A stretch of 64,000 bases of DNA from Bosea sp. ANAM02 (lineage in GTDB: Bacteria > Pseudomonadota > Alphaproteobacteria > Rhizobiales > Beijerinckiaceae): contig NZ_AP022848.1 in assembly GCF_011764485.1 (NCBI RefSeq), positions 1,702,001-1,766,000 of the forward strand. Direction: 5' to 3'. Each line of letters opens with the position of its first letter. Within the stretch, counting starts at the first letter, position 1. The position numbers and the translations under genes are program-made. Positions 37,855 through 46,358 of the stretch are shown piece after piece. The notes below the pieces were generated by a model. It was not told where the DNA came from. It worked only from the letters and a program-made list of their open reading frames with translations, and did not search any database.

Positions 37855-38777
37855 GCAGCGGCCGTCCATGGTCCTGTCTGCAAGGTGGTTGGCGCAAATT
37901 CCGCAGCCGACCAGCGCAGGCGTAAAGCATGTGGCCGGCGCCAGCCACGCCTGACGTGGAACCGCCACAGGCGCTCGGCGCCGTCGAGCCGTGCCAGTTC
38001 CGGTCCCTGCCAGACGATCTCCGCCTCGCCCTGCAATTGCAGCAACGTGCCCGTCGCGAAATCGACGAAGAGCAACGCGGCGCGCGGCTCCTGCAGCAGG
38101 TTCCCGAAGGTGTTGAAGTAGTTGTTGCCGGCGAAATCCGGGATCGTGAGCGTGTCGCCGTCGATCCGCACGAAGCCGGGACGGCCGCCACGATGCGAGA
38201 TGTCGACGCCGCCGGTCTCGGTCTCAGGAGCGGCAGCGCTGGCGATGAACAGCGTGTCGGCTTGAGCGATCAGCGCGCGTGCCTCCGCATCCAGGCCTGA
38301 CAGGTTGACGGGCGCAACCGCCGGTTCGTCGGTGTCCTGAAGCCGATGGCGGATCTGAATATACTTTGCGCAATTGCCGAAGCTCTGCTCGATTTCGACC
38401 GTGAAGCCATCTGCTGCGACCGTGCCGATCCGGCCATTGGCGCGGTTGCGGCGGCGGGTCTCCAGCTCAAGCCCGAGCAGTCCCATAGAGTTGCCCGGCC
38501 GGAACGCCTCGAAAGCAGGGTCATCGCGGGCAGGCAGGGCTGCGACCGATAGCGTGGTCGGGGTTGGGCTCGCCACGAAGCCGGGCGTGGCGGCCAGTGC
38601 CGTCGCTAGCGGCCAACCGTCCCGGTCGAGCACGCCGGCGAAGAGCCATGGCAACTGGCCGAAGAAGACGCGGTGCTGATCCGGCATGAACGGGCGGATG
38701 CCGCCGCCGCGCGAGGCGACGCCGGCCAGCGCCTGAGCGGCGAGCTCACCGGCGTGGAAAGGGCCGTCAGGCAGCAT
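37851..38777 (-). CDS. Pyridoxamine 5'-phosphate oxidase-like FMN-binding protein
   Basis: 308 residues with the split-barrel flavin-binding pattern: GQLPWLFAGVLDRDGWPLAT, LGLELETRRRNRANGRI and a second PNPOx-type part GFVRIDGDTLTIPDFAGNNY. This is the long family found downstream of GST genes in Hyphomicrobiales. It overlaps the GST stop by 11 bp, so the two are one operon. The redox substrate is not predictable. Confidence 0.85.
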   Translation of the reverse strand: MLPDGPFHAGELAAQALAGVASRGGGIRPFMPDQHRVFFGQLPWLFAGVLDRDGWPLATALAATPGFVASPTPTTLSVAALPARDDPAFEAFRPGNSMGLLGLELETRRRNRANGRIGTVAADGFTVEIEQSFGNCAKYIQIRHRLQDTDEPAVAPVNLSGLDAEARALIAQADTLFIASAAAPETETGGVDISHRGGRPGFVRIDGDTLTIPDFAGNNYFNTFGNLLQEPRAALLFVDFATGTLLQLQGEAEIVWQGPELARLDGAERLWRFHVRRGWRRPHALRLRWSAAEFAPTTLQTGPWTAAA

Positions 38778-39405
38778 GCTCGTCGAGCTCCGGCGGCAGG
38801 GGCGAAGGCGGGATCGGCTTGAAGAAGGGCAGGGCCTCGATGCGGGCGAGCCAGCGGCGCACGGCCGGATAGGGCTTCAGCGAGATGCCGCCTTCGGGGG
38901 CATGAGCGACATAGGAATAGCAGGCGAGATCGGCGATCGTCGGCTGGGCGGTGGCGAGATAGTCGCGCGCCGCCAGATGCTCTTCCATGAAGGCGAGCAG
39001 CCGGGCCGCGATCCGCTGGGCACGGGCCTTGTCATCCTTCATGCCGAACTGTGTGATCAGGCGTGCGATCGAGGGGCCGTGCATGACCTCGCCGGCGGCG
39101 ATCGACAGCCAGCGCTGGACATGGGCGGCGCCGACGGGATCGAGCGGCAGCCAGGCGCTGTCCGGGGCATAGCGCCGGACCAGATAGACCATGATCGCAT
39201 TGCTGTCGGCAAAGGTCAGGTCGCCGTCCTGCAGGACGGGAATCTGGCCGAGCGGGTTGAGCTTGCGGAAGGCGTCGCCGCGCCGGACATCGGCCGGGGC
39301 CTCCTCGGTGCGATAGGGCAGGCCGAGCGCCAGCAGCAGCAACTCGACGCGGTGGGCATGGCCCGAAAGGGGCGTTCCGTGGAGGATGATCTCTGGCGAC
39401 GGCAT
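38767..39405 (-). CDS. Glutathione S-transferase family protein
   Basis: 212 residues from the ATG at 39405, with AGCAGGAG upstream. The N-terminal thioredoxin fold shows PLSGHAHRVELLLLALGLPY, KLNPLGQIPVLQDGDLTFAD and the SNAI motif. The helical C-terminal domain has TIADLACYSYVAHAPEGGI. The catalytic residue is likely Ser in LSGH. It is divergent from a LysR regulator, probably its controller. Confidence 0.9.
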   Translation of the reverse strand: MPSPEIILHGTPLSGHAHRVELLLLALGLPYRTEEAPADVRRGDAFRKLNPLGQIPVLQDGDLTFADSNAIMVYLVRRYAPDSAWLPLDPVGAAHVQRWLSIAAGEVMHGPSIARLITQFGMKDDKARAQRIAARLLAFMEEHLAARDYLATAQPTIADLACYSYVAHAPEGGISLKPYPAVRRWLARIEALPFFKPIPPSPLPPELDEHAA

Positions 39406-39504
39406 GGCGATGCTCCTGCTTGTCGTAGGGATCATGATCGTTTCGATTATGCGACGAAATCTGCTATCGATCGAACTCAGAATTTCAATTTTCGGAACGA
39501 TGCG
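39406..39504. promoter_or_regulatory. Divergent GST / LysR promoter region
   Basis: 99 bp shared by the two start sites. It is AT-richer than its surroundings. The inverted pair TTTCG (39441-39445) and CGAAA (39455-39459) has a spacing that would suit a LysR-type operator. This is a candidate only. Confidence 0.45.
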
Positions 39505-40404
39505 ATGGATCGGATCGAGGAGCTGACGATCTTCGTCGCGATCGTCGACGCCGGAAGTCTCGCCGGAGCGGCGCGTCGTCTGCGCAAGTCGCGACCGGCC
39601 GTGACGCGGGCGCTCGCGGGGCTGGAGGCGAGGGTCGGGACGCAGTTGATCGCGCGGACGACGCGGCGCCTGACCCCGAACGATGCCGGCCGGGAGCTTG
39701 CCGCGACGGCCCGGCGTCTGCTTGCCGATTACGATGCGGCGCTCGGCGTCGCGGCGGCGGAGCCGGTCAGCGGCCTGCTGCGCATCACCGCGCCGCTCGC
39801 CTTTGGCCGGCGGCATGTCACGCCGCTGGTGAGCGAATTCCTCGATCGTTATCCGCAGGTGCAGGTCGAGCTCGTGCTGGCGGACCGCAATCTCGATTTG
39901 ATCGAGGAGGATCTGCAGCTTGCGATCCGGATCGGGCCGCTGCCGAATTCCGGTCTGCTGATGCGCAAGGTCGGCGAGGTCCGGCGCATCCTCGTCGCCG
40001 CGCCCTCCTATCTCGCGACCTGCCCGCCCTTGCGGCGCCCGGCCGATATCTCCGCGCATGAGACGATCGCGAGCGTCGCCGCCAACCAGACGCTGACCTG
40101 GCGCTTCGGCGGCCCGCGTTCAGGCAGCGCCGTCGTGCTGGCGCCGCGGCTGATCGTCAACGAGGTCGAGTCGGTGCTGATCGCGGCGCGGGCAGGGCGC
40201 GGGCTGGCGCGGGTGCTGTCCTATCAGGCGGCGGACGATCTCGCCGCGGGAACGCTGGCGCGCCTGCTGCCGGACTTCGAGCCGCCGCCTTTGCCGGTCC
40301 AGCTCGTGGTGCCGGGCGGCCGGCAGCCTTCGCCGCGCGTGCGCGCCTTCATGGACCATGCGGTGGCGCGCTTGCCCGCGCTCGCGCCGATCGGGGTCGG
40401 CTGA
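39505..40404 (+). CDS. LysR family transcriptional regulator
   Basis: 299 residues. The N-terminal helix-turn-helix is clear (MDRIEELTIFVAIVDAGSLA, then AARRLRKSRPAVTRALAGLE). The substrate-binding domain has LRITAPLAFGRRHVTPLVSE, typical of the group that regulates divergent oxidoreductase/GST genes. It is divergent from the GST/PNPOx operon, which it probably controls. Confidence 0.93.
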   Translation: MDRIEELTIFVAIVDAGSLAGAARRLRKSRPAVTRALAGLEARVGTQLIARTTRRLTPNDAGRELAATARRLLADYDAALGVAAAEPVSGLLRITAPLAFGRRHVTPLVSEFLDRYPQVQVELVLADRNLDLIEEDLQLAIRIGPLPNSGLLMRKVGEVRRILVAAPSYLATCPPLRRPADISAHETIASVAANQTLTWRFGGPRSGSAVVLAPRLIVNEVESVLIAARAGRGLARVLSYQAADDLAAGTLARLLPDFEPPPLPVQLVVPGGRQPSPRVRAFMDHAVARLPALAPIGVG

Positions 40405-40412
40405 GGCTAGCC

Positions 40413-41870
40413 TTAGACCGGCAAGCGGACGGTCGCGCGCAGGCCGCCGAGCGGCGAATCGCCGAGCATGATGTCGCCGCCATGGGCGCGCGCGATGTCG
40501 CGGGCGATGGCGAGGCCGAGGCCGGTGCCGCCGCCATCGACATTGCGGGCCTCGTCGAGCCGGAAGAAGGGGCGGAAGACGTCCTCGCGCTGGTCGGGCG
40601 GGATGCCCGGCCCGTCATCGTCGACCATCACGATCAGGTAGCGCGCGTCATGCGTCGCGCGGATCGCGATGCGGTCGCCGTAGCGGGCGGCATTGGAGAC
40701 GAGATTGGTCAGCAGGCGGCGGAAGGCATCCGGGCGGATCACGACGAGCGGGTCGCCCTCCACCGTCAATCCGGTCTGGTGGCCCTGCCGCTCGGCATCG
40801 GATTTCAGCTCCTCCAGAAGGGAGCGGATATCGGTCTCGACCGCGGTCTCGCCGGCATCGCCGCGGGCGAAGGCGAGATAATCCTCGAGCATGCGGCTCA
40901 TCTCGTCGACATCCTTCTCCAGCGCCTCGATCTCCGAGGAGCGCTCCATCAGGGCGAGCGAGAGCTTGAAGCGCGTGAGGATGGTGCGCAGGTCGTGGCT
41001 GACGCCGTTCAGCATCGTCGTGCGCTCGCCGATCGAGCGCTCGACGCGGCGCTTCATCTCGATGAAGGCATTGCCGGCGCGACGGACCTCGCGGGCGCCG
41101 CGCGGCCGGAAATCCGCATCGCGGCCCTTGCCGAAGGCCTCCGCCGCATCGGCGAGCTTCAGGATCGGGCGGATCTGGTTGCGCAGGAACAAAACCGCGA
41201 TGGTGAGCAGGATCAGCGACGTCCCGATCATCCAGAGCAGGAAGATGTGGCTGTTCGAGGCATAGGCCGAATTGCGCCTCGTCAGGATGCGCATCACGTC
41301 CTTGCCGAGCTTGATGCGGATCTCGATCAGGCTGGAGCGGCCGACCGTGTCGAGCCAGAAGGGGCGGGCGACCTGCTGGCTGAGCTCGGTCGAGAGGGCG
41401 TTGTCGAGCAGTGAGAAGAACGGGCGCGGGCCCGGCGCCGGCAGATCGGAATCGGGGATGATGTCGAGATCCATGCCGAGCCGCTCGGCCGCGATGCGCG
41501 ACAGCGTCGTCGTATCGGCATCCTGCGGATAGCTCTCATAGACATCGATCAGCATGGCGATGTCGGCCGAGACGGCCGAGGACAGCCGCTGCGTCACCGT
41601 CTGCCAGTGCCGTTCCATGAAGACATAGGCGATGACCGATTGCAGCAGCACGACCGGCGCGATGACGATGACGAGCGCGCGCGGATAGAGGCCCTTCGGC
41701 ATGTAGCGCGCGACGACCTGCAAGGGGCGGCCGATGCGCTTGACCGTGGGCCGCACGGCCCTGCCGAGGTTATCGAGCGTCCGTTCCAGCCCGGCGAAGG
41801 CGCGCGCCAGCATGCGCGCGGCGGAGCGCAATGCGGACGGGCCTTTCCTGCCGGGTTGCAGCGAGGTCAC
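40413..41870 (-). CDS. EnvZ-like sensor histidine kinase
   Basis: 485 residues from a GTG that overlaps the response-regulator stop (GTGA). A cytosolic lead of about 65 residues precedes TM1 (about 65-85). A periplasmic domain (about 86-205), TM2 (about 208-229) and HAMP follow. The H box VSHDLRTILTRFKLSL has the phosphoacceptor H292. N box, G1 (VDDDGPGIP), F (PFFRLDEAR) and G2 (GGGTGLGLAIA) are present. It pairs with the OmpR-type regulator just upstream; the stimulus is unknown. Confidence 0.92.
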   Translation of the reverse strand: MTSLQPGRKGPSALRSAARMLARAFAGLERTLDNLGRAVRPTVKRIGRPLQVVARYMPKGLYPRALVIVIAPVVLLQSVIAYVFMERHWQTVTQRLSSAVSADIAMLIDVYESYPQDADTTTLSRIAAERLGMDLDIIPDSDLPAPGPRPFFSLLDNALSTELSQQVARPFWLDTVGRSSLIEIRIKLGKDVMRILTRRNSAYASNSHIFLLWMIGTSLILLTIAVLFLRNQIRPILKLADAAEAFGKGRDADFRPRGAREVRRAGNAFIEMKRRVERSIGERTTMLNGVSHDLRTILTRFKLSLALMERSSEIEALEKDVDEMSRMLEDYLAFARGDAGETAVETDIRSLLEELKSDAERQGHQTGLTVEGDPLVVIRPDAFRRLLTNLVSNAARYGDRIAIRATHDARYLIVMVDDDGPGIPPDQREDVFRPFFRLDEARNVDGGGTGLGLAIARDIARAHGGDIMLGDSPLGGLRATVRLPV

Positions 41871-42610
41871 GTCCGGTCCGTCACCAGCCTGTAGCCGACG
41901 CCACGCACGGTCTGGAGATAGAGCGGATCGGCCTGGTCGCGCTCGATCTTGCGGCGCAGGCGGTTCATCTGCACGTCGACCGTGCGGTCATTGGCGGCCG
42001 AGCCCTGCGCGGCCAGTTCCTCGCGCGGCACGACCTCGCCCGCGCGTTCCGCCAGCGCAGTCAGGATCTCGCGCTCGCGCTCGGTCAGGCGGATCGTCTC
42101 CTCGCCCTTGCGCAACTCGCCGCGCGCCAGCCCGTAGATGAACGGGCCGAAGCGGACGAAATCCGGCCGCGTGCCGGATTGCGCGGCCTCGACCACCAGG
42201 GTGCGCTTCAGGATATTGCCGAGCCGGAGCAGCAGTTCGCGGGGCTCGAAAGGCTTCGGCAGGTAGTCGTCGACGCCGATCTCCAGGCCGTTGATGCGGT
42301 CCTTGCCGTCGGCGCGGGCGGTCAGCATCAGGATCGGCACGGCGGAGGCGCCGCGGAAGCGGCGGGCGAAATCGAAGCCGTTCTCGCCGGGCATCATCAC
42401 GTCGAGCACGATCGCGTCGAAGACGAGATTGCCGAGCCTTGTATCGGCCTCGGCCGCATTGGCCGCCGTCGTCACCCGGTAGCCGTTATCCCCGAGGAAG
42501 CGGCCCAGCAACTCGCGCAGGCGCCGGTCGTCGTCGACGACGAGGACATGCGGCGCTTCGTCGGGCAGGGGCTTGCGGGCCGGCTTCGCCAGGGTCTCGG
42601 TTGCGATCAT
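41867..42610 (-). CDS. OmpR-family response regulator
   Basis: 247 residues from the ATG at 42610 (AGGAGAAAGG upstream). The receiver domain has VLVVDDDRRLRELL, phosphoacceptor D70 in FDAIVLDVMMPGENGFDF, and the KPFEPREL switch. The C-terminal winged helix shows LTEREREILTALAERAGEVV, VDVQMNRLRRKIERD and LQTVRGVGYRLV. It is translationally coupled to the kinase. Confidence 0.93.
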   Translation of the reverse strand: MIATETLAKPARKPLPDEAPHVLVVDDDRRLRELLGRFLGDNGYRVTTAANAAEADTRLGNLVFDAIVLDVMMPGENGFDFARRFRGASAVPILMLTARADGKDRINGLEIGVDDYLPKPFEPRELLLRLGNILKRTLVVEAAQSGTRPDFVRFGPFIYGLARGELRKGEETIRLTEREREILTALAERAGEVVPREELAAQGSAANDRTVDVQMNRLRRKIERDQADPLYLQTVRGVGYRLVTDRT

Positions 42611-42746
42611 CTCGCGCCTTTCTCCTGCGCCGGTCCAGGCCGGCGCGCTCGCGGTGCAGGGCTCCCATAGCATAACGCAGGGAGCCGGTCGCCGCTGGCG
42701 TCATTTCGCGTGGCCGCATGTCGACGGATTCTGCTTCAAAGCGCCA

Positions 42747-42965
42747 CCGTCATTCCGGGGCAGGCCGCAGGCCTGAGCCCGGAACCCATGAACACGACGC
42801 TTATCGCGTCATGGTCGGGCTTGTCCCGACCATCCACGTCTTCCCTCTCCAAGAGCGGTGTTCAAGACGTGGATGCTCGCCACAAGGGCGAGCATGACGG
42901 GGCTGGAGCGGCGTTGTGTTCATGGGTTCCGGGCTCTTCGCTGGCGCGAAGCCCCGGAATGACGG
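42747..42965. repeat. Outer palindromic repeat (CCGTCATTCCGGGGC type) interrupted by a second repeat
   Basis: CCGTCATTCCGGGGC (42747-42761) is inverted at 42951-42965. AGCCCGGAACCCATGAACAC (42776-42795) is inverted at 42916-42935. The arms match without error across a 120-bp centre that contains a complete repeat of another subfamily. Confidence 0.85.
42807..42899. repeat. Inner palindromic repeat, GTCATGGTCGGG / CCACGTCTT subfamily, copy 1
   Basis: Termini CGTCATG and CATGACG enclose hairpin ATGGTCGGG…CCCGACCAT, the pair CCACGTCTT / AAGACGTGG, and hairpin ATGCTCGCC…GGGCGAGCAT. The same layout occurs at 44592-44696 (inverted) and 63513-63603. Confidence 0.88.
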
Positions 42966-43005
42966 CGGATGATGGTGCGACACACTTGCTCAAGCACGAA
43001 CGCCG

Positions 43006-43509
43006 CTAAGCCTTGCCGAGAAGGCGCTCCACCTTGGGCCGCTCGGCCGGGTCGATCAGGGCGGCGAGGTAGCGCGCCGCGACGGCCGCCGTCTCTGGGC
43101 CGGCGCCTTCGAGCGCCCGGTTGATGCGCCTGGCCTGCAGGCGGACGAGGCGCAGCGCAAGATCCTGGCCGGAAGCGGTGGTGTGGAGATGGCGCTGGCG
43201 CTTGTCCTGCCGGCCGGTGCGCTGCTCGATATAGCCTTTCTCGACCAGCTCCTTGAGCACGCGGTTGAGGCTCTGCTTGGTAATCTGGAGGATGTCGAGC
43301 AGTTCGGCGATGGTCAGGCCCGGCCGGCGCTGGACGAAGTGCAGGACGCGGTGATGGGCCCGGCCGAAGCCGTAATCGGCGAGGATGCGATCGGGGTCGC
43401 CGACGAAGTCGCGATAGGCGAAGAACAGGAGCTCGATCAGATCGTGCGGCACCGCCTCGGAAGAGGATCGAAGCGGGAGGTCTTCGGTATCGGAAGGGGA
43501 TAGGGCCAA
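43006..43509 (-). CDS. MarR family transcriptional regulator
   Basis: 167 residues from a TTG start that has GGAAG six bases upstream; no ATG is available nearby. The winged helix spans about residues 50-115 (FGRAHHRVLHFVQRRPGLTI, LLDILQITKQSLNRVLKELV, EKGYIEQRTGRQDKRQRHLH). It is divergent from ilvE, a conserved arrangement in this order, and may regulate it or itself. Confidence 0.9.
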   Translation of the reverse strand: MALSPSDTEDLPLRSSSEAVPHDLIELLFFAYRDFVGDPDRILADYGFGRAHHRVLHFVQRRPGLTIAELLDILQITKQSLNRVLKELVEKGYIEQRTGRQDKRQRHLHTTASGQDLALRLVRLQARRINRALEGAGPETAAVAARYLAALIDPAERPKVERLLGKA

Positions 43510-43691
43510 AATACGCTTCCAAAAATTTGGGTCAGCCTTATTGACATATCTCAGACGGAAGATTACCGGTCAAGGGCGCTGAGCGAACGATTATTTCAAA
43601 GCGTCCCGCCGCAACGCAGCTTTAGACCCGCGCTTGCGTTCCGAAAACGGCTGTGCCCGAGTTCCGGAAACAAGCACCCAGGAGAAGGTCC
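43510..43691. promoter_or_regulatory. Divergent marR / ilvE promoter region
   Basis: 182 bp. On the plus strand a TTGACA (43541-43546) is followed 17 bp later by TACCGG, a weak -10. TTGAC (43541) and GTCAA (43569-43573) form a widely spaced inverted pair that could be part of a MarR site. Both are candidates only. Confidence 0.4.
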
Positions 43692-44579
43692 ATGTCAGTC
43701 ATTCCTTTCGACCAGCGCGATGGCGTCATCTGGTTCGACGGCAAGCTCGTGCCGTGGAAGGATGCGAAGATTCACGTATTGACCCATGGGCTCCACTACG
43801 GCTCGTGCATCTTCGAGGGCGAGCGCTCCTATGACGGCGTGATCTACAAGTGCACCGAGCATTCGCAGCGCCTGCACAAATCCGCCGAGATCATGGATTT
43901 CACGATCCCCTATTCGGTCGCCGAGCTCGACGAGGCCAAATATCTCTGCCTCAAGGAGAACGGCCTGAAGGACGCCTATATCCGCCCGGTCGCCTGGCGC
44001 GGCTCGGAGATGATGGCGGTCTCCGGCATGAACAACACCATCCACACCGCGATCGCCGTGTGGGAGTGGCCGAGCATGTTCGACATGGCGGCGAAGCTGA
44101 AGGGCATCCGCCTCGACATCGCCGAATATCGCCGGCCCGACCCGGCCTGCGCGCCGGTTCATGCCAAGGCCGCGGGCCTGTACATGATCTGCTCGCTCTC
44201 CAAGCACAAGGCTGAGCGGGGCGGCTATGCCGACGCGATGATGCTGGACTGGGAAGGCAATGTCGCCGAATGCACCGGCGCCAACATCTTCTTCATCAAG
44301 GACGGCGTGATCCATACCCCGCTGGCCGACCGCTTCCTGAACGGCCTCACCCGCCAGTCGGTGATCGACCTGTGCAAGCAGCGTGGCTTCGAGGTGGTGG
44401 AGCGGCGCATCCGTCCGGAGGAGCTGGAAAGCTTCAACGAGTGCTTCATCACCGGATCTGCCGCCGAGGTGACGCTGGTCTCCGAGATCGGCCCGTACAA
44501 CTTCATCACCGGCAACATGGGCAAGGTGATCATGGAGGACTACTCGGCCGCGGTGCGCTCGCAGTCGAAGGCGGCGTGA
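43692..44579 (+). CDS. ilvE: Branched-chain amino acid aminotransferase
   Basis: 295 residues from the ATG at 43692, with AGGAGAAGG upstream. The fold-type IV PLP pattern is present: LTHGLHYGSCIFEGERSYDG, YIRPVAWRG, the Lys-containing VHAKAAGLYMICSLSKHKAE and WEGNVAECTGANIFFIKDGV. ITGSAAEVTLVSEIG is also found. It catalyses the last step of Leu/Ile/Val synthesis and the first of their breakdown. It is divergent from the MarR gene. Confidence 0.95.
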   Translation: MSVIPFDQRDGVIWFDGKLVPWKDAKIHVLTHGLHYGSCIFEGERSYDGVIYKCTEHSQRLHKSAEIMDFTIPYSVAELDEAKYLCLKENGLKDAYIRPVAWRGSEMMAVSGMNNTIHTAIAVWEWPSMFDMAAKLKGIRLDIAEYRRPDPACAPVHAKAAGLYMICSLSKHKAERGGYADAMMLDWEGNVAECTGANIFFIKDGVIHTPLADRFLNGLTRQSVIDLCKQRGFEVVERRIRPEELESFNECFITGSAAEVTLVSEIGPYNFITGNMGKVIMEDYSAAVRSQSKAA

Positions 44580-44591
44580 GGTCCGGCCTCC

Positions 44592-44696
44592 CGTCATGAT
44601 GATCGGGATGCTCGCCTTTGTGGCGAGCATCCACGTCTCGAATACAGCCCTCGATCCATGAAGACGTGGATGGTCGGGACAAGCCCGACCATGACG
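44592..44696. repeat. Palindromic repeat, CCACGTCTT subfamily, copy 2 (inverted)
   Basis: CGTCATG and CATGACG termini. The internal order is hairpin GATGCTCGCC…GGCGAGCATC, then CCACGTCT / AGACGTGG, then hairpin ATGGTCGGG…CCCGACCAT, i.e. the reverse of the copy at 42807. It lies between the convergent ilvE and the DUF1176 gene. Confidence 0.88.
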
Positions 44697-44713
44697 GCGG
44701 CGTGTCAGGTTCT

Positions 44714-45798
44714 CTACTTCTCGCGGCTCTGGAACAGCGTGATCCAGTCGTCTCCCGGGATAAGCCGGCATTCGTTCATCATGCTGAGCTGCAGCACGGC
44801 GAAGTGCGTGCCGTTCCAGCCATAGGAACCGGACGAGCCGCAATCGCCGATGCCGCGGCCCTTGGCGAAGAACATCACCCGCCGGTCTTCGGGTCGAAAT
44901 CGGCATTCACCAATTCGTTGCCCGGCTTGTCGCGGCTGCCCTCGAAAGCGGCCGGCTTCGCCTTGGCGACATCGTGGCCCGGCACGAGCCAGAACTGGCT
45001 CGCGACATTATAGGCGCCGCGCGAGCAGGCGAGCACGACGAGATTCGTGGCGTCGTTCAGGGGCCAAGCGCCGTCGCTATCCGTGAAGCCTTCCGGGGTA
45101 TCCTCGCAGGAATCGGGTTCGCGCCGGTTCAGCTCGACACGCAATGCCTTGACCAGCGCAGCCGCCTGATCCCTGGCGAGCGGCTTGCCGGCCGGTGCCT
45201 TCATGGCGATGAAAGGCGGCTCCGTCGCGGCCGGCACGGTGCCGGTCGCGCCCTTGCGGATCAGGGCGGAGGGCGCGTTCAGGCGCCCCTGCTGCTCGTC
45301 GATCCAGAGCATCGCCGCGACCGAGCCGGAGAGCGACAGCTTGTAATTCTGTGCCTCGATCTTCGCCGTCAGGACGGTGGCCTTGCGGGCGGCGGCGATC
45401 AGGGCGTCCATATCGGTCGGCGCGAAGGCGATCTCGGCGGTTTCGCCGTCATTGCTTGAGCCCTCGAAACGGCGGCCTGCGGCCGGAAAAGGTGCGCCGT
45501 CCAGCGCCAGCGTGATCCCGAAGCGAGGCTTGAGCTTCTGCCGCCGCAGCTTCAGCGCGAGGGATGGGGCGCCGTCCGGGCCGGCCGGGCGGTCGAGCCG
45601 CAGGAAGGCAACCTCCTCGTCGGCCTCGTTCGGCAGTGAGAGCGCCGTGCAGGTGCGGATGTTGTCGCAGCCGGCAACCCAGTCGCGGAAGGTCTTGATC
45701 TGGCCGATCTCGGCCCGTGCCGGGGCGATCAGGGCCAGAGACAGCAGGAGCGCGGCCAGCCCGTGCTCAGCCCCAGCGTTTCGCCGCATCGTCGTCAT
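44714..45798 (-). pseudogene. DUF1176 domain protein, frameshifted near the 3' end
   Basis: The intact frame (44875-45798) begins with a signal peptide (LLLSLALIAPARAEI) and runs through a normal DUF1176 body, WVAGCDNIRTCTALSL to QFWLVPGHDVAKA. It stops at 44875, just after DPKTGG. In the next frame the expected C-terminus continues at once: MFFAKGRGIGDCGSSGSYGW, then NGTHFAVLQLSMMNECR and GDDWITLFQSREK, to a stop at 44714. One missing G in the run at about 44878-44885 explains it. Either a real mutation, a sequencing/assembly error, or slippage is possible. The start overlaps the moaE end by 32 bp. Confidence 0.85.
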
Positions 45799-46222
45799 CC
45801 GCCTTGGCTTCGACCCAGCCGCCGAGCGTGCCGTCGGCGCGGTGTTCGCGCTTCCAGAACGGGGCGCGGGTCTTGAGATAGTCCATCATGAAATCGGCAG
45901 CCTCGAAGGCGGTGCGGCGATGGGCGGAGGCCGCCAGCACCAGCACGATCTGCTCGCCCGGCCTGACCAGCCCGTAGCGATGAATCGCGACGAGGCCGAG
46001 CAGCGGCCAGCGACAGGCCGCCTCGGCGGCGACGCGGGCGATTTCGGCCTCGGCCATGCCGGGATAGTGTTCGAGCTCCAGCGCCGCGAGCGTGCCGGCC
46101 TCGTCCCGGCACAAGCCTGTGAAGGAGACGACGGCGCCGATATCGGCCCGGCCGGCCGAGAGCGCGTCGATCTCGCCCTGAAGCGAGAAATCCTCGCGCT
46201 GGATGCGGATGACGGGCGTCAT
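45767..46222 (-). CDS. moaE: Molybdopterin synthase catalytic subunit
   Basis: 151 residues. MoaE motifs: VVSFTGLCRDEAGTLAALELEHYPGMAEAEI, VAIHRYGLVRPGE, VLAASAHRRTAFEAADF and the active-site Lys in KTRAPFWKREH. It uses the MoaD thiocarboxylate to put sulfur into molybdopterin. A palindromic repeat lies between it and moaD in the same transcription direction. Confidence 0.94.
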   Translation of the reverse strand: MTPVIRIQREDFSLQGEIDALSAGRADIGAVVSFTGLCRDEAGTLAALELEHYPGMAEAEIARVAAEAACRWPLLGLVAIHRYGLVRPGEQIVLVLAASAHRRTAFEAADFMMDYLKTRAPFWKREHRADGTLGGWVEAKADDDDAAKRWG

Positions 46223-46233
46223 TGTCGAAGTGC

Positions 46234-46331
46234 CGTCATGCTCGGGCTTGACCCGAGCATCTCAGGAAAGAGAGGCGCCTCTTCCTGCTGGAGATTCTCG
46301 GGTCTGCGCTTCGCTCCGCCCGAGAATGACG
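46234..46331. repeat. Palindromic repeat, CGTCAT…ATGACG family, copy 3
   Basis: Hairpins ATGCTCGGGCTTGACCCGAGCAT and TTCTCGGGTCTGCG…CCCGAGAA in the reverse order of the copies at 8893 and 16517. It separates moaD and moaE, which are otherwise operon partners. Confidence 0.85.
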
Positions 46332-46358
46332 GCGGAAAAACGCTTCCGAACATGGCGC

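Larger units (their letters stand above)
42611..43005. other. Repeat-filled intergenic region between response regulator and MarR genes
   Basis: 395 bp without a gene. Its centre is occupied by the nested repeats 42747-42965 and 42807-42899. The 136 bp nearest the response regulator (42611-42746) should contain its promoter; I see no clear consensus. Confidence 0.6.
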
